Positions 21,101 to 26,276 of a stretch of 64,000 nt of DNA are shown here, piece by piece; within the stretch, counting starts at the first letter, position 1; every line of letters starts with the position of its first letter. The position numbers and the translations under genes are program-made. Under the pieces are notes generated by a model that saw only the letters and a program-made list of their open reading frames with translations, did not search any database and was not told where the DNA came from. This stretch comes from Candidatus Parcubacteria bacterium (GTDB lineage Bacteria; Patescibacteria; Paceibacteria; UBA9973; UBA918): assembly GCA_021731405.1 (NCBI GenBank), contig JAKFXN010000001.1, positions 62,001-126,000 of the forward strand, read 5' to 3'.

Positions 21101-21414
21101 ACGTTTGTCAGAGTAGAGACGTCTCCGAGCATAACTGAAAAGAGACCGTTTTGAACTTGGACACGGTTTCCGCTCGTGCGCACCTCACTCCATACCGCAG
21201 TAGAAGTAGCGCCAACGTCCGTTGGTACAAGCCAAAAATTCATGTTGTAAAGACCGTCTGGCACCGCCACACCAGAAGCGTTCGTAAGCTTTCCTTGGTA
21301 ATTTATTTCAGGATTAAATTGCGCAAACGAAGTAGTTGGGACAAGGGCAAGGAGCAACAACCCTACGAGCGTAGGAAGAATATATCGGTTTAGGTTGTTA
21401 CTAAAAAAGATCAT
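12109..21414 (-). CDS. Giant fibre-like surface protein with YadA-type head repeats
   Basis: The 3101-residue protein has a signal peptide (about 1-31, ending TTSFAQ) and an N-terminal module with INYQGKLTNASG, known from CPR and phage-tail-like fibre proteins. The long body alternates about ten GIGTTTPxSxL units, five GAFRDGANASGTLGMILQ-type units and five blocks of YadA-like head repeats (NTAVGxxAL, NNIIIGYD). Four near-copies of an NNNIIIGYDIDNITATADN unit close the blocks. After about residue 2675 comes a domain with GRISAVSYHTGNSDLAEMYF and KVIGVVTTKPGLLLG, resembling the pre-C-terminal regions of fibre proteins that may self-cleave. The last 95 or so residues are a Glu/Pro-rich acidic tail. 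It is 6 bp downstream of a membrane-HTH gene. It is probably a trimeric beta-roll adhesin or fibre; the trimeric state is inferred from family. Confidence 0.88.
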   Translation of the reverse strand: MIFFSNNLNRYILPTLVGLLLLALVPTTSFAQFNPEINYQGKLTNASGVAVPDGLYNMNFWLVPTDVGATSTAVWSEVRTSGNRVQVQNGLFSVMLGDVSTLTNVNFNQTLYLGVEIGGISTTTPVWDGEMSPRKILGAVPAAFEAENAQTLAGIATTSFLRSDEADTMQATSSSPILSIIQNGVGKVLALFSGVTEVFTVLSSGNIGIGTTTPYSTLTLADSTSATGGIALGSDVGLYRSAASQFSLSLGGAERMRWALNGGVGQFQMVGAGTAAAPKYSWTGDTSTGMYMEGTGLGFATAGTNRITVTSAGRVGIGTTTPGSTLSVVGDLRLTGSFRDTLNASGTVGQILSSTGIGTSWVATSTLGLGNGTYLGLSDTQSSFTANRVIFTNSGGTSLTDSASFVFDGTNLGIGSTTPGSRLTVGGNAYVGGNVTSTGTVYTRYIESLPGTNLEIQAAAVTSGSANSVYLSGGNALFGGGIGGEMQAFGGTGRTRGGNFGFFGGSAEAGFDGEGGNLELSAGLGDGSGQNGTINLLSGLGTVISIKDNLSASQLGFFGATPIVKAGATADLRQALIDYGLYTTGGATPLNLNGGTLTSGALSVSGASTLGNASTTNLSVSGDAFLSTLRLTGAFRDGANASGTLGMILQTTGTSTRWVATSTLGFGDNTFTGLSDTQNSLTANRVIFTNSGGTSLTDSASLIFDGTNFGIGTSTPASRLSVAGTISVTNNVNLLSTTAGGAAGVLNIDGERFIHGYILDNTYGTNQFMGYQAGNFTLGSSTNQFLGIDNLGVGRFALGALTTGSDNTVVGQGAMQFTTTGYSNIAMGRYALQQNITGNSNTALGTNALMVSTSSSNNTAVGNAALADNTAGQFNTAVGSIALVNNTLGEHNTAVGYNALDQNTTGNYNVAIGGLAVGSNSTSWGNVGIGYYALNAATGGGNIGIGRTTGSNIVDGENNTIIGNETGLGIVTGDYNTILGANVSGLSSSLSNNIIIADGQGNRRINVDSNGNVGIGTTTPSSRLTIVGDTYITGAFRDGANASGTLGMILQTTGTSTRWVATSTLGFGDNTFTGLSDTQNSLTANRVIFTNSGGTALTDASNFTFDGTNLGFNATTGIAFGGTRAISADPSNGVLRLGGHAGTNNTGTFNSLIGNYAGYSNTGSYNELIGYQAGYFNQGVYNQMLGYEAGYNLRATSSVIIGGEAYRGGSGTSPFNATNNVALGYRAGYAAQAGSDNNILLGYRAADNLTTGNNNIIIGYDIDNVTATADNRLNIGNLIFGTGLDGTGTTLASGNVGIGTSTPNNRLTVVGTGSSNPFVVASSTGDSLMTVLHNGYVGMGYGIDDPSTPLYIRGPLGDLITLDSGNGNNVGTIGYNYTTTGLALSSNNNGNVGTINLTDYYSAFTFGGQTRLILGEPGLLGLNTVDVQGVFDVRSSSTTIPTILAQATSTQTASLLELRNSAGTPLSVFDVSGRLGIGTTTPSSELTVVGGMRLTGAFRDGANASGTLGMVLQTTGTSTRWVATSTLGIGGVSTFLALTDTPSSFTANRIMYTNSGATALIDSADLTFNGTNLGLGNDDGISFGGTRMFTASSSIDVIKIGREAGLNSTSSENIFIGYQAGYNNYGENNIMIGQSVGFSNSGNDNVLVGGGTYNQSDGSTIIGHNAGQNNTGGYSALVGTAAGQDNTGANLNALGFSAGENNTGSRLVAVGYYTGQNNTGDENNAIGFYAGGESTGDYNNMFGSNAGAFSSGSFNNIIGFAAGASTTGSFSNFFGAGAGYRNSGNYNEFIGLEAAGLLQASATIAIGSGALRGGSAAVNVGTPFQATNNTAIGFQAGYNAQTGANNNVLLGYRAADNLTTGNNNIIIGYDIDNITATADNVLNIGNLIFGTGLDGTGTTLASGNVGIGTSTPASKLSIAGDIRLTGAFRDGANASGTLGMILQTTGTSTRWVATSTLGIGGGATTFLALTDTPSSYTANRIMYTNSGATALVDSADFTFNGTDLALGSTTGIAFGGERVISASSTIGAYLFGYRAGESLTGASDSNILMGALAGRQITTGGFNIGIGTFALAGETDGSHNTALGYAAGSSVSSGYANSFLGAAAGDQLRAGNDNSFIGAYSAFHAATSSNSVALGTNAAFGNGVNYQASNFTVIGRRAGYNMATGADNNILLGYQAADNLTTGNNNIIIGYDIDNITATADNVLNIGNLIFGTGLDGTGTTLSSGNVGIGTSTPGSKLTVAGNVSVTGNIDIPETTSGGAAGVLNVGSDRFIHTYALDDTYGDNIFMGRQAGNFTLGSSTNQFIGLDNVGIGSYALSSLTTGGTNTAVGQSSMSNTTTGGSNTALGFFTMIANTTGADNTAIGRGVLASNTTGRRNTALGVSALENSETGEGNIALGAFTADNLTTGNNNIIIGYDIDAVSASADNTLNIGNLIFGTGVDGIDSTLSSGNVGIGTTTPGARLAIERRNFNTAGTAGLEQYFTFTNSTPSAVQFGNNTYLYATTTATTTIVGNIFRLEDSTTFGNTVRGLEVQTDRGNNTRGENTALSGFARTFGVRGTTAGDAGGTFEPAGVYGETQGTTQGNALRGYSSTITTAALLKLFQDTSTYVGTGLLMNFGNGGGSFSSTTASKYIDLQNAGTSLFTVGARGMTTIGDGTTNNNAGLQIGYGGICVDNDGSCNASTTGRISAVSYHTGNSDLAEMYFSNESLKTGEIVYLKNGLSIGKASEETEEKVIGVVTTKPGLLLGFDDSSLSAGEEGYGVALAGRVPVRLSNENGEIKAGDELMLSSVPGVAMKASSTGMVVGIALEDFEATRAYSDTYINQFGDDLVDPVVTPINKDNDPRINDGCYYGAGSASGEAPCVPLIATSTDGQAEEAQMLAEAEAQAAALAALKNIRSERVTLDSGEEVRVGQIVMFVSLNERFLDEEGKTMIAALVAGALDIEGEVGEETVWNRLVTLANNFVDGVLSILTLKADRVEVKEEICVDGVCLNAEDLRRLLDEQVVPQEPAEEPSGEEPAPDEEVEEEPSGEETNDGEVAEEETPPPLEEPIDEEMNEEVVEETTIETEEEETEEPAEEETEEPTPEEEPEAPVEEPSEEPVV
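14764..14880 (-). repeat. Intragenic long repeat, copy A (fibre gene)
   Basis: About 115 bp here match 15730-15846 with only two differences seen by eye, including at synonymous positions. The repeat encodes the NNNIIIGYDIDNITATADN / LNIGNLIFGTGLDGTG unit. More diverged copies lie at about 14090-14210 and 17560-17680. Confidence 0.85.
15730..15846 (-). repeat. Intragenic long repeat, copy B (fibre gene)
   Basis: Near-identical at DNA level to 14764-14880. Identity at silent sites points to recent duplication or gene conversion rather than only protein-level constraint. Confidence 0.85.
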
Positions 21415-21420
21415 ACGATT

Positions 21421-22206
21421 TTATTCGCTGGCTTTATTACGTTCTTCCTCAACACCCGAAACAGGTACCGTCACAAATGGATATTCCACTACCTCACCCT
21501 CATTTTTTTTGTATTCAATCACTCCATCAGCATCTTCACTAAACACCACACTGACTTCATCTGAAAAAAGATTCTGCACGTCTTCTACTGTTTTAATATC
21601 TCCTTCACTTGGAAGAATAAAAATTCCCTCCACTCCTTCTCTATCCATTCTTCGCACCTCACTTTCATCCTCAAAAAGTGGGTACTCCATGACCGTTGAG
21701 TACAGAGTCGTTGGTTGCGGCTCTGCAGTAGCAAAATTCTCAGAGGTCACTACCGGCAACTCTTCAACTATCGAAACCTCACCAGCCCCGCTGAGACGAG
21801 CCATGTTTATGTGTTGAGGTAAAAGTGCTGAGGAGGTGTACAGCCCTGTCCCGATCATGAGCCCCAGACCAAGTGCGAGCGTGGCTGCTAACTGGGCACG
21901 AACTCGGACAAGCTTCACTTTTCCCCGAGCTGTTTTTTTGATCACCCCCACTTCCTGCTTCACGGTCTGCTCGCGCTTGCGCTCGAGACTGAGCTGCTGT
22001 TTTCGAACCGTCTGTTCGAGCTCTGCTGTCTCAGCAAAATTTCGAAGTGAGGTGGTGTCGATAAACCACTGTCGTCCGATTTGTGAAGCGACGATTTTTT
22101 GTTCACGGGCGAGACGAGCTACATAGTCACGCGAATACGAAACAAGCTTGGACGCATCCTTGATTGGAAGAAAGGTAGCTCCGTTTATTTCTACTTGTGT
22201 CGACAT
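21421..22206 (-). CDS. Membrane-anchored helix-turn-helix protein, immediately upstream of the giant fibre gene
   Basis: The 261-residue protein begins with a winged or excisionase-like helix-turn-helix (about residues 8-58: FLPIKDASKLVSYSRDYVAR followed by GRQWFIDTTSL). A basic, coiled-coil-prone stretch (about 60-110) leads to one transmembrane helix (about 112-135, LAATLALGLGLMIGTGLYTS). An acidic extracytoplasmic region of about 120 residues follows. DNA-binding head, single membrane pass and outer domain recall ToxR/CadC-like one-component membrane regulators, though sequence similarity to them is not claimed. It shares its N-terminal domain with the next gene upstream. The gene ends 6 bp before the fibre gene and its own start is preceded by a palindrome over a TATAAT box, which suggests autoregulation. 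It could instead organise DNA or secretion at the membrane. Confidence 0.8.
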   Translation of the reverse strand: MSTQVEINGATFLPIKDASKLVSYSRDYVARLAREQKIVASQIGRQWFIDTTSLRNFAETAELEQTVRKQQLSLERKREQTVKQEVGVIKKTARGKVKLVRVRAQLAATLALGLGLMIGTGLYTSSALLPQHINMARLSGAGEVSIVEELPVVTSENFATAEPQPTTLYSTVMEYPLFEDESEVRRMDREGVEGIFILPSEGDIKTVEDVQNLFSDEVSVVFSEDADGVIEYKKNEGEVVEYPFVTVPVSGVEEERNKASE

Positions 22207-22241
22207 ACTGATTTAGCTTTAATTATAAAGCTAGTTCAGTA
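22206..22241. promoter_or_regulatory. 36-bp imperfect palindrome over a TATAAT box: candidate operator
   Basis: The outer arms tactga / tcagta and inner arms agcttt / aaagct form an inverted repeat with two mismatched pairs in 16 and a small centre. On the minus strand the centre reads TATAAT (22227-22222), 15 nt before the ATG at 22206. A bound protein would therefore cover the -10 box. It could also fold as an RNA hairpin in the leader. Confidence 0.5.
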
Positions 22242-22261
22242 CATTTTTATATTTAAAATGT
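22241..22261. promoter_or_regulatory. Second small inverted repeat next to the candidate operator
   Basis: The arms acatttt and aaaatgt flank a 7-bp AT-rich centre and directly abut the larger palindrome, in the place where a -35 box would be expected on the minus strand; no good -35 match is visible. It may be a second binding site or only an AT-rich hairpin. Confidence 0.35.
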
Positions 22262-22269
22262 TGATAACT

Positions 22270-23202
22270 TTAGCGTGAAAAAAGTGCCAGAAGAGCAGTT
22301 AGTGACTCAGTTGAAAAATGGATACTCCAGTCGTAAGAAGTGACACTCGCCTCAACGGTACTCTCAGCAAAAAATACCACTATGAGAAGGACTGCGAGCG
22401 CAGTGCTGATAGTCACAAGGGTTACTCGCACATAGCCACTTTCTATTTCGTCATTCTCTACTTCTTCTAACACCTCCAAAACCTCAGTTGTGCTGATTTT
22501 GGTAGGACGTGGGATGCTTTTGAGCGGTACAGGACGTAAAATATCTCTTTTTTGTAAAGGAGCATGATGCAAAACGGGCTTTTTTGGAGCTGTTGGCATC
22601 ATTTCTGGTTCAGGTAGGTCTATCTCGGAAATTTCTTCAAGATCTTGATAATCTTCTTCAATCGAAGCCACCATTACTTTCCCCTTGAGTGACACGGTAG
22701 GCAGATCTTCTGCAATAAGGTTAGTGATTTTGGAGCTTGTTTTTATAGCTAGTTCGGATGATTCAGCCAAATCAATCTTTACTCTTCGAGCTGGTACTTC
22801 AGCTCGAAGCTGCGGCAAAAGCGCGGTCTCGTCCACTTCGTACTTAAGCGGTTTCCAATCAATTCGCTTGGCAAAATGCTTGTTTTGCTCTGTAGACATT
22901 CGAACAGTGTTTTTGGACACGACAGGTTCTACGTCTAGCCGAGATAATGTTACTTCATAACCTTTTTCTTCAGCCTTGCTCTCTTTGACTTCCACCTTAG
23001 CTGCCGCTTTTGTATTAGCATAACGACCTTCTTTGTGCGCAGTGAGTGAGATTGGATTTACATACCAACTTCTACCTACGAGCTGGGCATCAACCTTTTT
23101 GGCACGGCAGAGCTGGCCGATATAATCAGTGGTATAGCGAAACTGCTTTGCTAGACTAGAAGCTGGCAGATACTCAACTCCCCCAATCGTTATCCCTTTC
23201 AT
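22270..23202 (-). CDS. Membrane-anchored helix-turn-helix protein, first gene of the giant-protein cluster
   Basis: The 310-residue protein shares its N-terminal module with its neighbour (about residues 7-58: YLPASSLAKQFRYTTDYIGQ followed by VGRSWYVNPISL), typical of an excisionase/MerR-like DNA-binding fold. A long charged, probably disordered cytoplasmic region spans about 60-255. One membrane helix follows at about 257-280 (LVTISTALAVLLIVVFFAES), with only about 30 residues outside. Its topology therefore resembles the neighbour but with a long inner linker and almost no outer domain. The start at 23202 is supported by an extended -10 box 6 nt upstream. The gap to the second HTH gene is 63 bp. 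A role in regulating or localising the surface operon is inferred from position only. Confidence 0.78.
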   Translation of the reverse strand: MKGITIGGVEYLPASSLAKQFRYTTDYIGQLCRAKKVDAQLVGRSWYVNPISLTAHKEGRYANTKAAAKVEVKESKAEEKGYEVTLSRLDVEPVVSKNTVRMSTEQNKHFAKRIDWKPLKYEVDETALLPQLRAEVPARRVKIDLAESSELAIKTSSKITNLIAEDLPTVSLKGKVMVASIEEDYQDLEEISEIDLPEPEMMPTAPKKPVLHHAPLQKRDILRPVPLKSIPRPTKISTTEVLEVLEEVENDEIESGYVRVTLVTISTALAVLLIVVFFAESTVEASVTSYDWSIHFSTESLTALLALFSR

Positions 23203-23208
23203 GACTTT

Positions 23209-23217
23209 ATTATAGCA
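23209..23217 (-). promoter_or_regulatory. Extended -10 promoter of the membrane-HTH / giant surface protein operon
   Basis: The minus strand reads TGCTATAAT, a consensus extended -10, with only 6 nt before the ATG at 23202. Transcription would start at or next to the ATG, giving a leaderless mRNA. No good -35 was seen. Confidence 0.55.
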
Positions 23218-23226
23218 GAGACAACT

Positions 23227-23253
23227 ACAAAAATCGGCTACCTAAGTAGCCGA
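23227..23253 (-). terminator. Rho-independent terminator after gatB
   Basis: The stem tcggctac / gtagccga with loop ctaa is followed on the minus strand by tttttgt. It lies 14 bp after the gatB stop and just upstream of the promoter of the next operon. Confidence 0.85.
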
Positions 23254-23267
23254 GATGTGTATATGCA

Positions 23268-24698
23268 TTAAGCTTTTCTCGCCTCTTCCAGTCGCTGCTT
23301 AAGCAACTCCTGCAGTAATGCTGGGTTAGCAGTTCCGCGACTTTTCTTCATTCCTTGTCCAATCATAAACTGGATGGAGGCTTCCTTACCGGCATAGTAC
23401 TCTGCGACCACAGCTTCATTTTCGACCAAGATTGAGTCAATTATCTCCAATAGTGCACTTGGATCAGATGACTGGAGTAAACCCCTCTCTGACGCAATTT
23501 TGAGCGGACTAGCGTCTGCAAAAAGGAGTTCCTTAAGAAGGTCTTTTGCCACTCTTGAGTTTACTCTGTTGTCACTCACCATCTCCATAAGCTCAGCAAA
23601 ATGCTCACCTGATAATTGAAGTTTCTCTTCTGGTCGAGCACTCATCTCAGCCAGCGCGTCAGAGGTAAGATAGTTGGCAGCGTTCTTCAACACTTCACTG
23701 CCTACAGCGGGTATAGAGGTGAGGTAAGAAAAATATGCATCTATCTCTTTGAGACTAATGAGTAGTTCAATCTGTTTACTCGGCAAACCGATATTTGCAT
23801 ACTTTTCCCTTTTATTACTTGGCAATTCGGGCATTATCTCGGATAGGCGAGACTCTGAGAAATATGGGTTTTCACTGGTAATTATTTTTGGAATATCTGG
23901 GTCTGGGAAATAACGGTAATCTTTTGCTGTTTCTTTTGTTCGTTGTGTGTAGGTCCTTAATTTTACCTCGTCCCATCCTCTTGTCTCCTGATTTATAGCC
24001 TTTCCAGCCTCCAAATCAGCAATCTGGCGCGCTACTTCAAAGGCAATTGCGCTTTCTACCGAGCGAAATGAGTTTAAATTCTTCACTTCAACCTTGGTGC
24101 CGAGATTCTCGTCTTTGCTTACCGATATGTTGGCTTCGACACGCATCTCCCCTCGCTCCATCTGAGCATTTGAAATCCCAAGGGTCTTAAGCAAAAGTTG
24201 CAATTCACGGGCAAACCTTCCCGCTGTTTCAGCATCATGAATGACAGGCTCGGTGACAAGTTCCATAAGTGGTACTCCCGCTCGGTTAAAATCTACCAAA
24301 CTTACGCCATCATGTTCATGCTGACTTCGAGCAGTATCTTCTTCCAAATGCACTCGAGTAAGCTCAACTCCACAAAGAGATCCCCCCGTTAAAAACGGAA
24401 AAGCATACTGACTTATCTGATAGGCTTTTGGAATGTCAGGATAGAAATAATTTTTTCTATCAAACTCAGAGAAATTTGCGCGTTTAGCTCCGACAGCTTG
24501 TCCGAACAAAAGTACCTTCGCAATTGCTTCCTCATTTGGTACAGGAAGTGATCCGGGATGCGCCAGACACACGGGACAGGTATAGGCATTTGGTTCTCCC
24601 TCATGCGGGTCATTTTTACACCCACAAAACATCTTACTTTTGGTGTGAAGCTCAGCATGGACTTCAAGTCCGATAGTCGTTTTGTAGGTCTGACTCAT
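23268..24698 (-). CDS. gatB: Asp-tRNA(Asn)/Glu-tRNA(Gln) amidotransferase subunit B
   Basis: The 476-residue protein has the full family length. GatB is the kinase and tRNA-binding subunit of GatCAB, which turns Glu-tRNA(Gln) or Asp-tRNA(Asn) into the amide form. The N-terminus has the signature TIGLEVHAELHTKSKMFCGC and a second Cys pair in YTCPVCLAHPGSLPVPN, matching the zinc-binding region. MERGEMRVEANISV and YRYFPDPDIP are also diagnostic. The C-terminal YqeY-like tail has GQGMKKSRGTANPALLQELL. gatA and gatC are not in the window. A hairpin separates it from obg upstream and a terminator follows it, so it may be monocistronic. Confidence 0.97.
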   Translation of the reverse strand: MSQTYKTTIGLEVHAELHTKSKMFCGCKNDPHEGEPNAYTCPVCLAHPGSLPVPNEEAIAKVLLFGQAVGAKRANFSEFDRKNYFYPDIPKAYQISQYAFPFLTGGSLCGVELTRVHLEEDTARSQHEHDGVSLVDFNRAGVPLMELVTEPVIHDAETAGRFARELQLLLKTLGISNAQMERGEMRVEANISVSKDENLGTKVEVKNLNSFRSVESAIAFEVARQIADLEAGKAINQETRGWDEVKLRTYTQRTKETAKDYRYFPDPDIPKIITSENPYFSESRLSEIMPELPSNKREKYANIGLPSKQIELLISLKEIDAYFSYLTSIPAVGSEVLKNAANYLTSDALAEMSARPEEKLQLSGEHFAELMEMVSDNRVNSRVAKDLLKELLFADASPLKIASERGLLQSSDPSALLEIIDSILVENEAVVAEYYAGKEASIQFMIGQGMKKSRGTANPALLQELLKQRLEEARKA

Positions 24699-24728
24699 AA
24701 ATAATAGTGATTTAAAAATGATAAAGAA

Positions 24729-24749
24729 TGAACCTGGAGACCAGGTTCA
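24729..24749 (-). terminator. Hairpin between obg and gatB, probable terminator
   Basis: The stem tgaacctgg / ccaggttca with loop aga lies 28 bp after the obg stop. The minus-strand tail ttctttatcattttt is only moderately U-rich, so termination may be partial. Confidence 0.6.
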
Positions 24750-24776
24750 CAATGTGCTCTATTTACACTAGATATT

Positions 24777-25745
24777 TTACGATTGTCTGAGGTGTTGTAC
24801 AAGCGAATCACGTAGTTCTTTCACTCCCTCACCCGTTTCTGTGGAGATTACAAACACACGATTCTCATTTTTGTCAATATCTTTGAGCAAGCTCTCTAGA
24901 TAGCTTTGATTTACAAGGTCCTTTTTAGTTAAAATAATCCACTCATCCTTCTCTGTAAGCTCCTTACTGAAGGCCGCAAGCTCTTTTCTAATGGTCTCGT
25001 AACGAGAAAGTGCATCTTCGGACTCAAGCGATACGAGATGAAGGAGCATTTTTGTACGACTTACGTGTCGCAAAAAGGTGTATCCGAGACCCTTCCCTGC
25101 TGCAGCGCCTTCAATAAGACCTGGGATATCAGCAATTGTGTACCCGTAAAAATCTCCGAGGTGAGGCTCAAGTGTAGTAAAAGGAAAAGCACCAATTTTT
25201 GAACGCGCATTTGTGAAAGTATTGAGGAGTGTCGACTTGCCTGCGTTTGGCATTCCAATCAATCCGACATCAACCACTAGAGAAAGAGCGATCTCAAGTT
25301 CACCTTCTTCACCAGCTCTTCCGAGAGTACTCTCTTCTGGAGAACGATTGGTAGCAGATTTAAAATGTTCATTACCGAGACCCCCACCACCTCCCTTGAA
25401 TACACGTTCAACCTGGCCTTCTTCGAGAAGCTCATATGTTCTCCCTCGCTCCCTATCAGTAATAAACGAACCGACAGGCACATCAATGTAGAGGTCTTCC
25501 CCATTTCTACCAAAAAGACTTCCGGCTCCGCCACTCACTCCTGACTCAGCTTCGAATGCTTTTGAGCCGGTGTACTTAGCGAGGAGGTTTACATCACGAA
25601 CCGCTCGGAGAATAATGTCTCCTCCCTTTCCGCCGTTACCACCAGCTGGTCCAGCCATCGGTCGAAACTTTTCGTGTCGCCAGCGAGTTACGCCGTCGCC
25701 GCCGTTTCCAGCTTTTGCATAAATTGTAAGTTGATCAACAAACAT
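24777..25745 (-). CDS. obg: Obg/CgtA family GTPase
   Basis: The start is placed at the ATG at 25745 because MFVDQLTIYAKAGNGGDG is the conserved Obg N-terminus; the frame extends 18 bp further. The 322-residue protein has the Gly-rich Obg fold (residues 1-155) and a G domain with P-loop GMPNAGKS at 164-171 and G3 DIPGLIEGA at 206-214. The G4 motif reads TKKD rather than NKxD. There is no C-terminal OCT domain, giving a short Obg. The protein acts in 50S ribosome maturation and stress control. It has its own hairpin downstream and an AT-rich upstream region, so it may be a single-gene unit. Confidence 0.95.
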   Translation of the reverse strand: MFVDQLTIYAKAGNGGDGVTRWRHEKFRPMAGPAGGNGGKGGDIILRAVRDVNLLAKYTGSKAFEAESGVSGGAGSLFGRNGEDLYIDVPVGSFITDRERGRTYELLEEGQVERVFKGGGGGLGNEHFKSATNRSPEESTLGRAGEEGELEIALSLVVDVGLIGMPNAGKSTLLNTFTNARSKIGAFPFTTLEPHLGDFYGYTIADIPGLIEGAAAGKGLGYTFLRHVSRTKMLLHLVSLESEDALSRYETIRKELAAFSKELTEKDEWIILTKKDLVNQSYLESLLKDIDKNENRVFVISTETGEGVKELRDSLVQHLRQS

Positions 25746-25838
25746 GACCCATAGTGATACCACAAATATTTTGTGCTGTACAGAATAATCCTCAATCGCT
25801 ATCTATATAAGTATGCTCACTTTTTGTTACTCATATAA

Positions 25839-25871
25839 AACAAAACCACCTGCTAGAGGTGGTTTTGTTTG
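25839..25871 (-). terminator. Strong hairpin terminator after the holin-like gene
   Basis: The arms aacaaaaccacctgc-like and ggtggttttgtt form a long near-perfect stem around ctaga. It has T-runs on both sides and can act in either direction. It lies about 60 bp after the stop of the 25933-26265 gene. Confidence 0.85.
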
Positions 25872-25932
25872 TACTTTGTCTTTTCCTGAACGTCTCGGCT
25901 TACCAGTATACCTATTAAAATATAGGGATACC

Positions 25933-26265
25933 TTAAATATATTTATTGAGAAGTGTGCTAGCTGCAGAAACTATGAGAGAGCCTAAGAGGGCATGCCAGA
26001 AACTGGCGACCGTAAAACCATCGATAAACGTTGCGGCAAAAAAGAATAACGCGGCGTTGATAACGAAGACAAACAGCCCTAAGGTGACAATGGTTATCGG
26101 GAACGTAAGGATAAGCAGAATTGGTCTTACGATCGTATTTAAGAGTCCAAGGATTATGGCGGCTATGAGAGCGGCGTAGAATCCTGTCACCTCAATTCCT
26201 GGAATATACTCTGCAACAATCAGAAGTACGAGGGCGGTCAAGAGTAAGCGAGTGATTAATTTCAT
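25933..26265 (-). CDS. Small four-helix membrane protein, phage-holin-4-2/YvlD-like family
   Basis: The 110-residue protein is almost entirely hydrophobic, with four predicted membrane helices and a conserved centre GLLNTIVRPILLILTFPIT followed by TLGLFVFVINA. These are hallmarks of the PF04020 family (holin-like superfamily IV, YvlD). Members are common in bacteria and are not known to be lytic; their function is unclear. It begins 11 bp after the secA stop, so it is probably cotranscribed with secA. A strong terminator follows. Confidence 0.88.
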   Translation of the reverse strand: MKLITRLLLTALVLLIVAEYIPGIEVTGFYAALIAAIILGLLNTIVRPILLILTFPITIVTLGLFVFVINAALFFFAATFIDGFTVASFWHALLGSLIVSAASTLLNKYI

Positions 26266-26276
26266 ATTTTATTGTA

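Noticed and set aside
12109..21414. Trimeric autotransporter (type Vc) in the strict sense
   Set aside because: YadA-like head repeats are present but the C-terminal membrane barrel is not, so only fibre-like is claimed.
24699..24776. Possible small RNA or riboswitch between obg and gatB
   Set aside because: Only a single short hairpin is present and is better explained as a terminator.
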